From: Absidia repens
Lineage: Eukaryota; Mucoromycota; Mucoromycetes; Mucorales; Cunninghamellaceae
DNA length: 64,000 nt
NCBI GenBank assembly: GCA_002105175.1
Contig: MCGE01000001.1
Coordinates: forward strand, 3,038,001-3,102,000
Reading direction: 5' to 3'
Shown here: piece after piece, positions 33,909 to 46,720 of the stretch
Layout of the letters: each line of letters opens with the position of its first letter
Position numbering within the stretch: the stretch's first letter is position 1
Notes under the pieces: model-generated
What the model was told of the DNA's origin: nothing
The model's input: the letters and a program-made list of their open reading frames with translations, nothing else
Database searches by the model: none
Program-made: the position numbers and the translations under genes

Positions 33909-35249
33909 CAACATCGCTTGAAAGAACCCCACTTGAATGCAACTGGATCAGGTAAGCTATAATGAGCAGGAAAAAAAAAAAAAAAAACCTACCATTCTCG
34001 CAAATTATTTACCTCTTCATTACCAATATAGAAATTATTCTATGTGTTTAGATTTTTCCATCGGTCGTTATTCACTAGACTCTTAGATGATGATATGTAG
34101 TTTTAGATCCCCCTCCCACAAACCTTTACGTTCGCTTTTGTTTAGTATACCTTTTTATATCCTCATACCCATTTTACTCTTTCGTTGATTTATTTACATT
34201 TATTCATTTAATAATAAAGCAGCTGAATTTTTATAATACCATGGTACTTCACTTTATGATTGACAGGATGGATAAATGACTTTAGCTAGGTGACTGAGTA
34301 TATGAATCTATATAAATTTAAACGATATTATCTGCCTTAATCCAAGAGGGTGTCACTGAATGAATTGAATGGCTTTTAAGGATGATTACACTAGTATAGC
34401 ATGAATGATATATGGTATTAGTGATATAGTTGATGTACTCTATTTTTATCAATAAAATACCACTCGTCTGTGAATTTACTATCTCATACAACTAGATGAC
34501 AATTTTGATACCTTTACAATTTTTTACTCGGAAGCACTTGTAGTGCATAAATTTGAGTGGGGTGTAGGTTTCTGAATGTCCAAAGTAGAAAAGCAATATC
34601 TTTATATCACTTAAAAACAATCTATGTCAGCTTGGGAACTGTTAAAAGCATCCATTGAAAAAATATACATTAAATATTTTTTATTATAAAATATACACAG
34701 CGTATAATAAATTAGGAGGTTAAACAATTACAATGAATGACAAGCTAATTATACACTGGATGGGATGGGACTATTCTACAGCGTGTGTAAATTATTCTAA
34801 AAAGCTGGAGAGTGCGAAGACATCGTGACAGTTGCGACACTAGAAGAGAACTATTATGCAGCCGATGCTGAATACTGACAATTGATTTAAAAGAAGAAAG
34901 TCGATGCTAAATGGTAGGTAGTAAGAAATAAAAGTGTCAACCACAATACCACCGCTATTGTGTGTTGTAGGTTGATATAAAAATAAAATAAAAATAGAAC
35001 CACTATTTTGCCAATTGCTGTCATGATAAGAGAGATCCAATGTTGAATGGTGGAGGGCTCTATCATATGAAGAGACCTATCATGTTGAAAGATAAAGAAA
35101 AAGCAACACCTTTTGCATAGAATCCTGACCTGCTCTAAAGTAACTGCTCTTAGCAAAACGTCGACCAAGTCATACTCCTCGCCAAAAATACAAAAATATA
35201 GTTAGAAATTTCCACTTTTCTCAATAATGCCGTTGGGAATAATTAAATA

Positions 35250-35900
35250 TTGGCAAAGCACAGTAGAAGCAATAAAATCGCGTATCAAAATCTCCTCACC
35301 CAGATGTAACACCACGCCTCTATCGCACATCAAAAGCACACTACAATAGATATATTGGATGAAGCATGCGGGAGACTATTTATAAAGTTAAAGAATGGTT
35401 CTACACTGACCAAGGGGAATATTGTAAAAAGTTATCTAATATATGGCATAAGGCAGACACTACATGAGAAAAACTATAAATGGATATCTGATATCGAAAC
35501 ATAACAACGGTCAACCCTAATCTAACGGGGCAATGGTAAAAATGGGATCTATTGCACAAGACATGAAAGAGAATAATGGGACATTTTTCATTGAAGCAGG
35601 CAAAAGATATATATTTTATTTAGATGTAGATACAAACTATTGACAAACTCATACTAAATTAAGCTATTGAAGGCACAAGAGCAATGGTGGTATCCAAATC
35701 CCGGATCCAAAATGACAGGGTTTCCCCATGCATGTTGTGATCGCTGAGCTGAACCCCCGTCTAAACTAGTCCTAACACTAATCTACGTATTAAAACAACC
35801 TCATAGAAGTTGAATGATGAAGAAAGGAAAAGAAAGGAAAAGAAAAGAAAAAAGAAAAAAAAGGGGGGGAAATAAAATTCGTGTGGGCGGGATGTGAATA
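35250..35900 (-). repeat. Dispersed non-coding repeat, copy 3 (minus strand)
   Basis: Read on the minus strand it starts near 35899 with CCGCCCACACGAA, runs through a pyrimidine tract, GTGTTAGGACTAGTTTAGA and GTTCAGCTCAGCGATCACAA, to the core at 35705-35731. The tail has CATCTAAATAAAATATATA and TTGTGCAATAGATCCC blocks shared with copies 1 and 5. The far end is approximate. Confidence 0.8.
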
Positions 35901-36317
35901 TCTTTTTTGAGGTCTCTCACTGAAGTGCAGTTATGACCTTTACCCTGACATTTTTCCGATAACCTTTTGCATTTGGATTAGAAAAAACAAAAGTATTCAG
36001 AAGACTGCAGTCTTGCTAGATATAGCAAGTATACACACTTCAGAGTAACGACATTACCCAAATAACAATGCAATTTTGTTTTTCCGCTGATATCGTTATT
36101 GCAGTCCGTACTGTAAACAGCTATCGTAAAAGCGATCCCAATGTGCTCAGGTTCTGAGTTGAGTTATCTACATGGTCATTGGAAGGAACTTGCACTAAAA
36201 ATATCATATATTATCGAATGCGAAAATGAAGTAATTTATTTTTGTTAGTGGTAAAAAAAACAAAACAGAGAGACGGGGACGATCCTTTGTAATTTTCTGT
36301 TATTACGCGGTACAGGA

Positions 36318-36343
36318 TGTACTGTACAGTACTGTACAGTACA
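36318..36343. repeat. Perfect 26-bp palindrome
   Basis: Two head-to-tail copies of the self-complementary decamer ACTGTACAGT flanked by TGT and ACA, so that the whole 26 bp equals its own reverse complement. It is a possible dimeric factor-binding site or cruciform. Related single motifs cluster at 18.44-18.96 kb. Confidence 0.9.
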
Positions 36344-37331
36344 ACACAACATGTGTGTCACGTCAGGTCATCACTAACAAAGTAAAGAGTGATCATAATT
36401 GTCCCTTTTTATAGTTTACCATGACGTTAAAGCATGGTTATGATATAAACATATATATATATTCTGTAAAAATATGGTGATTGAGTACCCACTCGTATGA
36501 ATTTTGTGCCTCTCTCTGCGATAACGTCCAAAACAGGTATATCTCTGATTTAAAGTTTAGGAGGGAAAATAAGAAATTTGCATGTGAGAGCATATTGGCT
36601 GGATAAAGCGGGATTTTAAATGCTTGCTTGAAATAAATGATGGTTCTATAAAAATATATACCCAACCTGAGCCTAACACAACCTTAGTCAAGTAATAAAA
36701 ATACAAGACAAAGGAATACAGTGATGATAGTTCCTCTTTAATCATTAATGTGATAATTAAAGAGTCGAAAAAATCATTTTGACGACATGATGTTATAAAT
36801 GTAAATCAACGTACTGATTTTGTATAACATCATATTAGCCAAATAATAGAATAAGGGCTTCTCCATCATTTGATAATACAAGATCAAAGTGGAAAGCAGA
36901 CCAAGAATCTCCGTAGATATCCGAAAACACAGTGATGGTGTTTAAAGTTTCCCATCCAACATCTCTTCAACGAGGCATGGAAAGGGAGATAAGAAAGTAC
37001 CCAAGTTTGGTTGGAATTAAAAACGATGGAATATTGAATTTTCATTGGCTGTTTGCATCAGTTTCTTTTTCGTTGACGAATTATTATATTATAGCAAATA
37101 TATTATTCTTTATTACAGTTTTCTTGATGACTGACAGTTATTTTACTTATGAATCAACACCCTGAGGATCAACTTTGTTTCGTTTCTTTAAATTCTCCTA
37201 GTTAAGTTTAATTTTGCATGATGGGTTTTGAAGTCTATCATCTGAAATAGTCAAATTTAAGAACTACACAGCACACTGGAAAAAAAAAATCGGTGTTTAA
37301 AATGATGTGCTTTCGGAATGGAGAGTGGTGT

Positions 37332-38007
37332 GATAAGATAACGGGAGCCAACATTGTCACAAACCTGGCCTACTGATCTTTTGTATCGTATGGAAATCAT
37401 CAAAAGAGTCTGTATTTCAACATTGATGTCCCCAAAAAACATACCTTTGTGATATGGTATGGTACAATAGCAATATAACTAAATTATGGAGCAAAGCAAA
37501 CAATTCCTTGTTATTTCATTTACTTAACGTCACCTTTGTCATCATCAGCATTCATATCTTCCAAAAACCCGCAAGTCAATAAAAATGCATGTGACCCTTT
37601 ATCCGACAGATGAACTGAAGTAAAAGATTGTTTGACTCTTCTTGTCCTCCCTTGAAAATCATTGGTTCAATTTGCTCTTGAGATAAGGAAAACCATCCCA
37701 TCAATTTTAAAACACCGCTTTCATCAGTTGAAAATTGTTGATCCCTTGATATAAAAGTCTATCACTTTTTTCCACCTTCCTTTTTTTTTTTTTACTTGAT
37801 CCATTTGTGTTGTTAATAAAAGAAATATCTTTATACATATTTCAAATATCCCCCACTCTTTATACATATTCAACTACATTCTTCTTTTACATACAACATC
37901 TACTTCCACATTTGGAACAAAACTACACTATATCCGCTTCATTGTATATATATATATTCTAGTCTTTATACGCGAAACACACTCTTTTATCTTTTATTGA
38001 AACAAAA
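37332..38007 (+). promoter_or_regulatory. Presumed glutamate synthase promoter with GATA-type motifs
   Basis: Two GATAAG motifs occur at 37332-37337 and 37682-37687, the consensus of fungal nitrogen-regulatory GATA factors (AreA/NIT2 class). From 37790 on there is a T/C-rich and TATA-rich stretch, with TATATATATA near 37948 and a CA-rich leader up to the ATG. Nitrogen control is plausible for this gene, but two short motifs in AT-rich DNA are weak evidence. Confidence 0.35.
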
Positions 38008-41000
38008 ATGACTTCTGAAAACAACTCATGGGCTGAAAGCATTCCGGTCGCTCAAGGCCTTTACAATCCCGAATTTGAAAAGGATGCATGTGGTGTTGGT
38101 TTTATGGTGCATGTCAAGGGCCAACGTTCTCATAAAATTTTAAGCGACGCCAGCTCTATCGTAAGTGAATATTTGGGGAAGGGCAATGGACTAATTTGCT
38201 AAGGTTGCTGATACATCGTTATATATTTTAGCTTTGCAACATGACTCACCGTGGTGCAAGTGGTGCGGATATTCGTGATGGGGATGGCGCGGGCGTCATG
38301 ACAGGCATTCCTCACCAATTCTTTGTCAACGAGACTAGTCGTGAACTTGGTATCCAATTACCGGTGGAAGGACAATACGCTGTGGGTAATTTGTTTATGA
38401 AGGGTGATATTGAATCGGTCAAGGAAAGCAAGCAAGTTTTTGAAGATATGGCTACTGCTCTTCACCTCAACGTACTTGGTTGGCGTGCTGTCCCTCGTGA
38501 TTCTACTATTATTGGTCCTGCGGCTCGATCAAAGGAACCTGCTATTGTACAGCCTTTTGTAGTGTTGGCTGATCGACAAGCTCCCTTCGATGAACAATAT
38601 TTTGAACGCCAACTGTATGTTCTTCGCAAACACGCTACTCACACTCTCACAATGAAAAAATGGTTCTATGTCTGCTCTCTGTCCAACAAGAACATTGTCT
38701 ATAAAGGTCAACTCACTCCCAAGCAAGTCTACCAATACTTCCATGATTTGAACAATGTCCAATACACGACTCACTTTGCATTGGTCCACTCTCGATTCTC
38801 CACCAACACATTCCCCTCTTGGGATCGTGCTCAACCTATGCGCTGGTGTGCTCACAATGGTAAATTTAAATCACCGCCTTTTTTTTTTTTTTTTGCTTTG
38901 AAAAACCGAAAATACTCACTTTTATGTACATTATGGATTTACTGACGTGTAGGTGAAATCAACACTTTGCGAGGAAACAAAAACTGGATGCGTTCTCGTG
39001 AAGGTGTCATGAAGTCTGATACATTTGGTGATGAACTCGACTTGCTGTATCCTATCATTGAAGAAGGTGGGTCTGACTCTGCTGCATTCGACAATGTTTT
39101 GGAACTTTTGGTGGTCAATGGTATCCTCACTCTTCCTGAAGCTATCATGACCATGATTCCCGAAGCTTGGCAAAACAACGATGCTATGAGCCCGGAAATG
39201 AAGGCGTTCTATCAATGGGCTGCTTGTCTCATGGAACCTTGGGATGGTCCTGCTTTGTTTACCTTCTCCGACGGTCGATATTGTGGTGCTTCTCTGGATC
39301 GTAATGGTTTGCGTCCTTGCCGTTATTATCTTACTTCTGACGATATTATGATTTGCGCCTCTGAAGTTGGTACTGTCTTTGTTGATCCTGATACAGTGGT
39401 GGAAAAGGGTCGTCTTCAACCTGGACGTATGTTGTTGGTCGATACTGTGGAAGGAAAGTTGGTCGATGACAAGCAACTCAAGATGCAAACTGCTTCCAAG
39501 CGCAAATTCAGTGAATGGCTCAAAAATCAACGTATCCACTTATCCAGCATTGTTGACAAGGCTCATGCTTCTTACAAACCCGAATTGGATGAAACCACCG
39601 TCAGCGCTGATCCTCGTCTTCGTGCCTTTGGCTATACCTTGGAACAACTCAATTTGATCATGCTTCCCTTGGCCTCCACTGGAAAAGAACCTCTTGGCTC
39701 CATGGGTAATGACACTGCTTTGGCTTGTTTGGCAGAACAACCTCGTCTTGTCTATGAATACTTCCGGGAACTGTTTGCGCAAGTCACCAATCCTCCTATC
39801 GATCCTATTCGTGAAGAAATTGTCATGTCTTTGGAATGCTACGTGGGACCAGAAGGCAACATTTTGGAAATCGATGAAAAACAAGCTCACAAGATCACTT
39901 TGCCTTCTCCTATCTTGTCCATGGAAGAATTGGCTGCCGTGAAAAGCATGTCCAATGTTTATCCTGATTGGAAGGTCGCTACTATTGATATCACTTTTGA
40001 CAAATCGGAAGGTGTTCAAGGTTACGTCCAAGCTCTGGAACGCGTTTGCTCTGAAGTTAGTCAATCAATTGAACAAGGCTACAAGGTGGTGGTGCTCTCG
40101 GACCGCGGTGTCAATGCTGCTCGTGTGGCCATCTCTTCTTTGATTGCTGTTGGTGGCGTCCATCATCACTTGGTCCGCAACAAGCAACGCTCTCGTATCG
40201 CCCTTATGGTGGAAACTGCCGAAGCCCGCGAAGTCCATCACTTCTGTGTCCTCTTGGGTTATGGTGCTGATGCTGTGTGTCCTTACCTTGCTATGGAAGC
40301 CATGATGAAATTGGTGCGTGAAAATGCTGTGCGTGATGGCTTGACTGCTGAAAAGTTGGTTTATAACTTCAAGAAAGGGATCGATAACGGTATCATGAAG
40401 GTTATGTCAAAAATGGGTATTTCTACTTTGGCGTCTTACAAGGGTGCTCAAATCTTCGAAGCTCTTGGTGTGGATGATACTGTGATTTCTCGTTGCTTCG
40501 CTGGTACTGCCTCTCGTATCAAGGGTGTGACATTTGATATCTTTGCTTTGGATGCTTTGACTTTACATGAACAAGGTTACCCCTCCCGCAACTCGGTCGG
40601 TCCTATGGCCTTGCCTGAATCTGGCGAATATCACTGGCGTAATGGTGGCGAACCTCATATTGCTGAACCTGCTACTATTTCCAATTTGCAAGATGCTGTC
40701 CGTGCCAAGAACCAAAGCTCATATGATGCTTATTCTCGCCACTCTTATGAAGCTATCAAAAAATGTACTCTCCGTGGCATGCTCGACTTTGACTACTCTC
40801 AAAACAAGTCCATCCCTGTGGAACAAGTTGAATCATGGGACAAGATTGTCAAACGCTTTGTGACGGGTGCTATGTCTTACGGCTCTATTTCCATGGAAGC
40901 ACACAGCTCTTTGGCTATTGCTATGAATCAACTCGGCGGCAAATCCAACACTGGTGAAGGTGGTGAAAAACCTGAACGCTCTATTCCCAAGGAAAACGGC

Positions 41001-44000
41001 GACAGCTTGCGATCTGCTATCAAACAAGTGGCCTCTGGACGTTTCGGTGTCACTTCTTACTACTTGGCTGATGCTGATGAATTGCAAATCAAGATGGCTC
41101 AAGGTGCCAAGCCTGGTGAAGGTGGTGAATTGGCTGGTGGAAAGGTGTCCGAAGAAATTGCTTCTACCCGAAAGACTACGCCTGGTATTGGTCTCATTTC
41201 TCCCCCTCCTCATCACGATATTTACTCTATCGAAGATCTCAAGCAGCTTATCTACGATCTCAAGTGTGCCAACCCTCGCTCTCGTGTCTCTGTGAAATTG
41301 GTCTCTGAAGTAGGTGTTGGTATTGTTGCTTCCGGTGTAGCAAAGGCTCGTGCTGATCATATCTTGATCTCTGGTCATGACGGTGGTACTGGTGCTTCTC
41401 GATGGACTGGTATCAAATATGCTGGTTTGCCTTGGGAATTGGGTCTTGCCGAAACTCATCAAACTCTGGTATTGAATGATCTTCGTGGTCGTGTGGTTGT
41501 GCAAACTGATGGTCAAATCAAGACAGGTCGCGATATCGCTATTGCTTGTTTGCTTGGTGCCGAAGAATGGGGTTTCGCTACTACTCCTTTGATTGCTCTT
41601 GGTTGTACTATGATGCGAAAGTGTCACTTGGTAAGTGAAATGAGGAATCAGTTTGGATTACAAAAAAATAGTAGGTGTTTACAGTGTCCTGACCTCTTTT
41701 TTTTTTTTTTTAGAACACATGTCCCGTCGGTATTGCCACTCAAGATCCTGAATTGCGCAAGAAGTTTGAAGGATCTCCTGAACATGTTGTCAACTTCTTC
41801 TACTACCTTGCTGAAGAAATGCGAAGCTACATGGCTAAGCTTGGTTTCCGAACAGTCAACGAAATGGTGGGTCATGCTGAACTCCTCAAAGTGAATGAAT
41901 CGCTTCGTACCTTCAAAACTGGTAACTTGGACTTATCACCTATCCTCACCCCTGCTGCCTCTTTACGTCCCAATGTGGCCTCTTACTGCGTCACCAAACA
42001 AAAACACAACTTACACTTACGTCTCGACAACTACTTGGTTGATGAAGCTGAACCTGCATTGACAAACAAGGAACCTGTGACTATTGAAACTCAAGTTTGC
42101 AACACCGATCGTGCTCTTGGTACCACTCTATCTTATCATGTGTCGAAACGCCATGGCGAAAATGGCTTGCCTGCTGATACTATTCATGTCAAGATGACTG
42201 GCTCTGCTGGTCAATCTCTCGGTGCGTTCCTTGCTCCTGGTGTATTCTTTGAACTGGAAGGTGACTCCAATGATTACGTCGGTAAAGGTCTCTCTGGTGG
42301 CAAAATTGCTATCTATCCTCCCAAGAATGCTACCTTCAAGTCTGAAAACAATGTGATTGTTGGTAATGTGTGTTTGTATGGTGCCACCTTTGGTCGTGCT
42401 TACTTCCGTGGTATTGCCGCTGAACGATTCTGTGTCCGAAACTCCGGTGCTCTTGCCGTTTGTGAAGGTGTTGGTGATCATGGTTGTGAATACATGACTG
42501 GTGGTCGTGTTGTTATTTTGGGAAGCACTGGTCGAAACTTCGCTGCTGGTATGTCTGGTGGTATTGCTTTCGTTTTGGATGTCGATGGTCAATTCAAGTC
42601 CCGAGTCAATACTGAAATGGTCGAACTGGAAACTGTCAACGACGATGAACGCATCTCCGAATTACGTAACCTCATTGAAGATCATCGTCACTACACTGGA
42701 TCCGCCATCGCCGATCGTATCTTGCGAAACTTCAATGAATACTTGCCCAAATTTGTCATGGTCATGCCTACTGAATACAAGGAATTGTTGATGAAGCAAC
42801 GTTTGGAAAAGCAACAAGCCCTGACTACCACTGTCAAACCTCAAGAACCCCCAGCCTGCGAACAAAAACATGTGAAGAAGGAACCTCAAGTGGAAGATCT
42901 CGAAGACAGCATTATGGACGAAGCCACTGTGTTGGAACGCCGTGCCAAGCTCGACAAATTGCGTGGTTTCATCAAGTACAAGCGTAGAACCGACCGTTAT
43001 CGTAACTCTAAGAAGCGTACTGGTGACTGGGAAGAAATCAATGACAGACTTACTCGACCCCAATTGCATGAACAAGCTGCTCGTTGTATGGACTGTGGTG
43101 TGCCTTTCTGTCAATCTGAAACTGGGTGCCCTATTGGTAACATCATTCCCAAGTGGAATGAATTGGTCTTCAAGGATAACTGGAAGGAAGCTCTGGATCG
43201 ATTATTAATGACCAACAATTTCCCTGAATTCACAGGTAAGCATTTCATACCCCCCCCCAAAAAAAAAGGTAGATCATTTACTCATTAATGTTTTTTCTTT
43301 TTTTTTTTTTAGGTCGTGTCTGTCCTGCTCCTTGCGAATCAAGCTGTACTCTCGGCATCAACGAACCTCCTGTCGCTATCAAGAGCATTGAATGTGCCAT
43401 CATTGACAAAGGCTTTGAAGAAGGATGGATTGTTCCCAAGGTCCCTAAATCCCGTACCGGAAAAAAGGTAGCTATTATTGGCTCTGGCCCTGCAGGTCTC
43501 AGTGCTGCTGATCAACTCAACCGTGCTGGACATTTGGTGACTGTCTATGACCGTAACGATCGTATTGGTGGTTTGTTGATGTATGGCATTCCCAACATGA
43601 AACTTGACAAGAAGATTGTGCAACGCCGTATTGATTTGATGACTGCCGAAGGTATCACATTCGTTCCCAATGCTCATGTTGGTGTGGATGTTGATGCCGA
43701 AAAGCTTCGTGCTGATAACGATGCTTTGATTGTTGCTACTGGTGCTACCTGGCCCCGTGATCTCAATATTCCTGGTCGTGAACTTGATGGTGTCCACTTT
43801 GCTATGGAATTCCTGCAAGCCAACACCAAATCTCTCTTGGATAGCGAACTGAAGGACGGTCAATATTTGAGTGCCAAGGACAAGCATGTGGTCGTCATTG
43901 GTGGTGGTGATACTGGTAACGATTGTATTGGTACCTCTGTCCGTCATGGATGCAAGTCTGTTGTCAACTTTGAATTGCTACCTCAACCTCCCGAATCTCG

Positions 44001-44538
44001 TGCCAACGATAACCCATGGCCTCAATTTGCCCGTGTCTTCAAGGTGGACTATGGTCATAGCGAAGTGCAAGCCCACTTTGGAAGCGATCCCCGTGAATAT
44101 TGTGTGCTCTCCAAGGAATTTGTCAGTGACGGCGAAGGCAAGATCAAGGGTATCAACACTGTTCGCGTGGAATGGACTAAGGATGATGCTGGTCGATGGG
44201 CTATGAAAGAAGTCGAAGGCTCTGAACAATTCTTCCAAGCTGATTTGGTTCTTTTATCTATGGGTTTCCTGGGCCCTGAACAAGCTGCGATCAAGCAATT
44301 ACAACTCAAACAAGATGGTCGTACTAACATTGAAACCGCCAAGGGCAAGTACTCTACCTCTCTACCTGGTGTTTATGCTGCTGGTGATTGTCGACGTGGT
44401 CAATCTTTGATCGTTCATGGTATCAATGAAGGTCGCCAATGTGCTCGTGAAGTTGATCTTTCCTTGTCTGGCTCTACCTATCTCCCTATGCCTGGGGGCG
44501 TATGGCAACGTGCTTCTAAAGCCATCAAGGTCAATTAG
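38008..44538 (+). CDS. GLT1: Glutamate synthase (GOGAT), fused alpha and beta parts
   Basis: Five exons: 38008..38160, 38232..38859, 38953..41630, 41714..43235 and 43313..44538, giving 2068 aa. A 27-residue propeptide precedes Cys28 in DACGVGF, the expected catalytic N-terminal Cys of the Ntn amidotransferase. The central and FMN/TIM-barrel domains include [14 protein letters not shown] and [11 protein letters not shown] 3Fe-4S Cys cluster spans an intron (CTMMRKCHL then NTCPVGIA). A beta-helix part has [10 protein letters not shown] and GLSGGKI. The NAD(P)H part has Fe-S motifs ([23 protein letters not shown]) and two nucleotide folds ([27 protein letters not shown]). It makes two glutamates from glutamine and 2-oxoglutarate. 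The eukaryotic single-chain layout suggests NADH use. Codon choice is strongly biased (GGT, GCT, AAG), suggesting high expression. Confidence 0.97.
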
Positions 44539-45040
44539 TTTAGTGGTGCATTTTTATTCAATTAGATTTTATTTGCTTTTGCTTTTTACACTGTATGCTT
44601 TTATTCTTTTTTTTTTATTATTTACAATATATATATTATATCATTCATAGTATTTTTACTCAATAAACAATTTGCTGCTTCTTAGAAGCTTTTGAAAAAC
44701 TCTTTACTTTAGCTATAAAATTGTGTATTAGGGTGGGGACGCAATGTGGTAACTATGCAGTGCTATGACTTGGGGTTTATGGAGAACGGGATACATATAA
44801 ACTTTATTTTCTTTTCTTTTAGGTGGGGACGAAACTTCTGGGCTGGATCGAAGTATGTTCTACGCGTTAGCATAGGCTAGTGGATCAGGCGCTGAAATCA
44901 CTTCCTCTATGGATTTCAGAGGCGTTAATTTAATCCCCGCGTTTTTGGAAAAGGGAGGATCCATTTTTTTTTTTGTTTCAAAATTCTTTTGTCAGTTTCT
45001 TCCTTTATTTTTCTATCAGTTTTACTTAGTGGAAGAGAAA
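44539..45040. other. Intergenic region between GLT1 and VMA9
   Basis: Contains the GLT1 3' UTR with an AATAAA at about 44661. Two GGTGGGGACG blocks lie near 44732 and 44821. A CTGAAATC...GATTTCAG inverted repeat at about 44895-44924 lies upstream of VMA9. The last 60 bp are T-rich and serve as the VMA9 leader. Confidence 0.5.
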
Positions 45041-45432
45041 ATGTCTGGATACAATATTATTTGGGTGTTTATTGCTTCTGCCATAGCCTCAGCATTTTCT
45101 TACATTGCTACTCCCAAAGGTGCCAATCAAACGTAAGGAAACAGTTTAGATGAAAAATAAGAGAGAAATTCAATGTATGGTGTAATACTAACACTGTTCT
45201 CTAATATATATGAAATACGTGCTATTAGTGTCATTAGAACTATGATTATTATGTCTATTACTTGCTGCTATTTGATGTAAGGAAAAAAACAAGATAAAAT
45301 CTTGAATTACTGATTGTTGGTGCTCAATCTACGAAATTCAATATTTTTTTTAGGTGGGCTATCACGTACCTGGCACAGCTGCACCCATTGATCAATCCAA
45401 TCCGCGTCGGCCTACGCCAACATCATGAATAG
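45041..45432 (+). CDS. VMA9: V-type H+-ATPase subunit e (Vma9-like)
   Basis: Three exons: 45041..45132, 45229..45276 and 45354..45432, giving 72 aa, the normal size for this subunit. The first exon encodes a membrane helix (IIWVFIASAIASAFSYIATP), the second VIRTMIIMSITCCYL, and the junction to the third restores the diagnostic LMWAITYLAQLHPLINP block, very close to yeast Vma9. Phases are 2 and 2. The subunit is a small hydrophobic part of the membrane Vo sector that is needed for V-ATPase assembly in vacuole and endosome membranes. The frame is open upstream of this ATG, but the leader there is T-rich and not protein-like. Confidence 0.93.
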
Positions 45433-46084
45433 AATTTGGATATGTTGTGTCTTAGCTTATTGTCAATTATATCTCCTAAATTATCATCATTATTACCACC
45501 ATACCCCTTTACAACCACTTCCCTATTTTATCTACCTTGTTTGAATGGTTTTACTATAGTATATACTTTTGTATGATATGAATAAAAATCGAATTTATGT
45601 CAAAATGATGTGTCTAATTCTCTTGATCTATTGTTTGAAAAAAAAAAAAAAAAAAAAGTATGCGATTCTTGGTGAGTGATATGTGATGGGGAGGATATGT
45701 TGAAATGTCTTCTATCTTTTTAACAGGTAAACTGGCACTAGTGAAAAACATCCAAGATTTTTACATAAAGTGAAACAAAAATGGAGCTTAGAGGGCACGC
45801 ATCACCTACCAACACAGTACCTACTTGATCTTCAGAAATATCAGCAAGGTTAAAATTCGAAAGAAAAATCACGTAGTCCCATACAACCATCGTATGTTCC
45901 CTTCAGATAAACACTTAATCATACAAGCACATGATTTCTGCTTCTTCTTGTTTTGCCCTTTTGCATTAGCCATTTTTTTCTATTATCAATATATAGACTC
46001 TCTGGCACACTGATGAAACTTTTGGAAATCTATAAACTTGGTTGGTGACAGATGATTTTATTGAAGTGTGGGTTTTGATGGGGT

Positions 46085-46310
46085 GGAATTAGAGCCTCCA
46101 TTATTTCACACTATGGTGGGCAGCCCGCTTGGGCCGTCGTACTCAGCGCATCGTCAATGGGGGGGTTTGTGTGTTAAAAAAAAAATTGGGTAGAAACTAG
46201 GCGACTTCGCCATTTCGCACTTTGATGGGCAGCCCTTTTGGGCCTGATGTCGTGCTCAGTGCTCCTTGATTGTAATTTTTTTGAGGGTGTTCAAAAAAAA
46301 AATATAGGAT
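46085..46310 (+). repeat. Two-unit tandem repeat, period about 109 bp
   Basis: Two diverged units each contain GGGCAGCCC (46118-46126 and 46227-46235) followed by a four-base loop and GGGCC. Each then has a CTCAG-GC block, a G/T-rich part and an A9-A10 run. The AGCCC-loop-GGGC hairpin is kept while the loop differs (GCTT versus TTTT). The array ends about 20 bp before dispersed repeat copy 4. Confidence 0.75.
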
Positions 46311-46329
46311 AGCGTTTAGGTGTGAAAAA

Positions 46330-46720
46330 ATGTCAATTCAGGCTCCGCACACATGATTTCTATTTTCTTGGCACCAATTTTTTTTTCCCTCTCTTTTCCT
46401 TTTTTTCTTCTTTTTTTTCCTTCATGAAAGTCTGAATGATATGATGGCAAGGCTCATTGGGATACTGGTTATCTAGGATTAGTGTTGGAATTTGAATTAG
46501 AGGCATTTTCAAAAATGCAAAACTAATATCATGGGGAAACCCTTTCATTTTGATTCCGGATTTCCAACCCCTATTACATTAGCCTTATTTTTACAGTAGT
46601 GTCCTTAGCATAGCTTAGTGTTAGTTGTCATAGCTTATATTGTATCCATATCTGAATAAATATATCTTGTCTTTTTACCATTAATCCCTTTCATGGCTTC
46701 CATTGTCTTATTAAATGGGC
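46330..46720 (+). repeat. Dispersed non-coding repeat, copy 4
   Basis: Starts with GGCTCCGCACACATGA and a pyrimidine tract. It has a diverged GGATTAGTGTTGGAATTTG block, then the intact core at 46530-46554, and a tail with CATATCTGAATAAATATATC. It lacks part of the TTTCAG...CAGGGATTACA segment. Confidence 0.75.

Larger units (their letters stand above)
33909..38007. other. Four-kilobase intergenic region with repeat copy 3 and a perfect palindrome
   Basis: This lies between the LRR gene and glutamate synthase. Open frames on either strand (for example 34840-35168 minus, 36932-37165 plus) are hydrophobic or low-complexity and have no splice partners. The region contains dispersed repeat copy 3 on the minus strand (about 35250-35900), the palindrome at 36318-36343, and, from about 37300, the presumed glutamate synthase promoter. 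I see no supported gene. Confidence 0.55.

Noticed and set aside
34840..35168. Minus-strand open frames as a membrane protein gene
   Set aside because: Hydrophobicity comes from AT-rich DNA overlapping the region beside repeat copy 3; no splice partners or start context.
41630..41714. Frameshift in glutamate synthase near the 3Fe-4S site
   Set aside because: The apparent frame change is a normal intron (GTAAGT donor, T-run and TAG acceptor); splicing gives [11 protein letters not shown] in frame.
38529..44348. Long minus-strand frames opposite glutamate synthase
   Set aside because: Antisense shadows caused by the strong codon bias of GLT1; their translations lack any domain.
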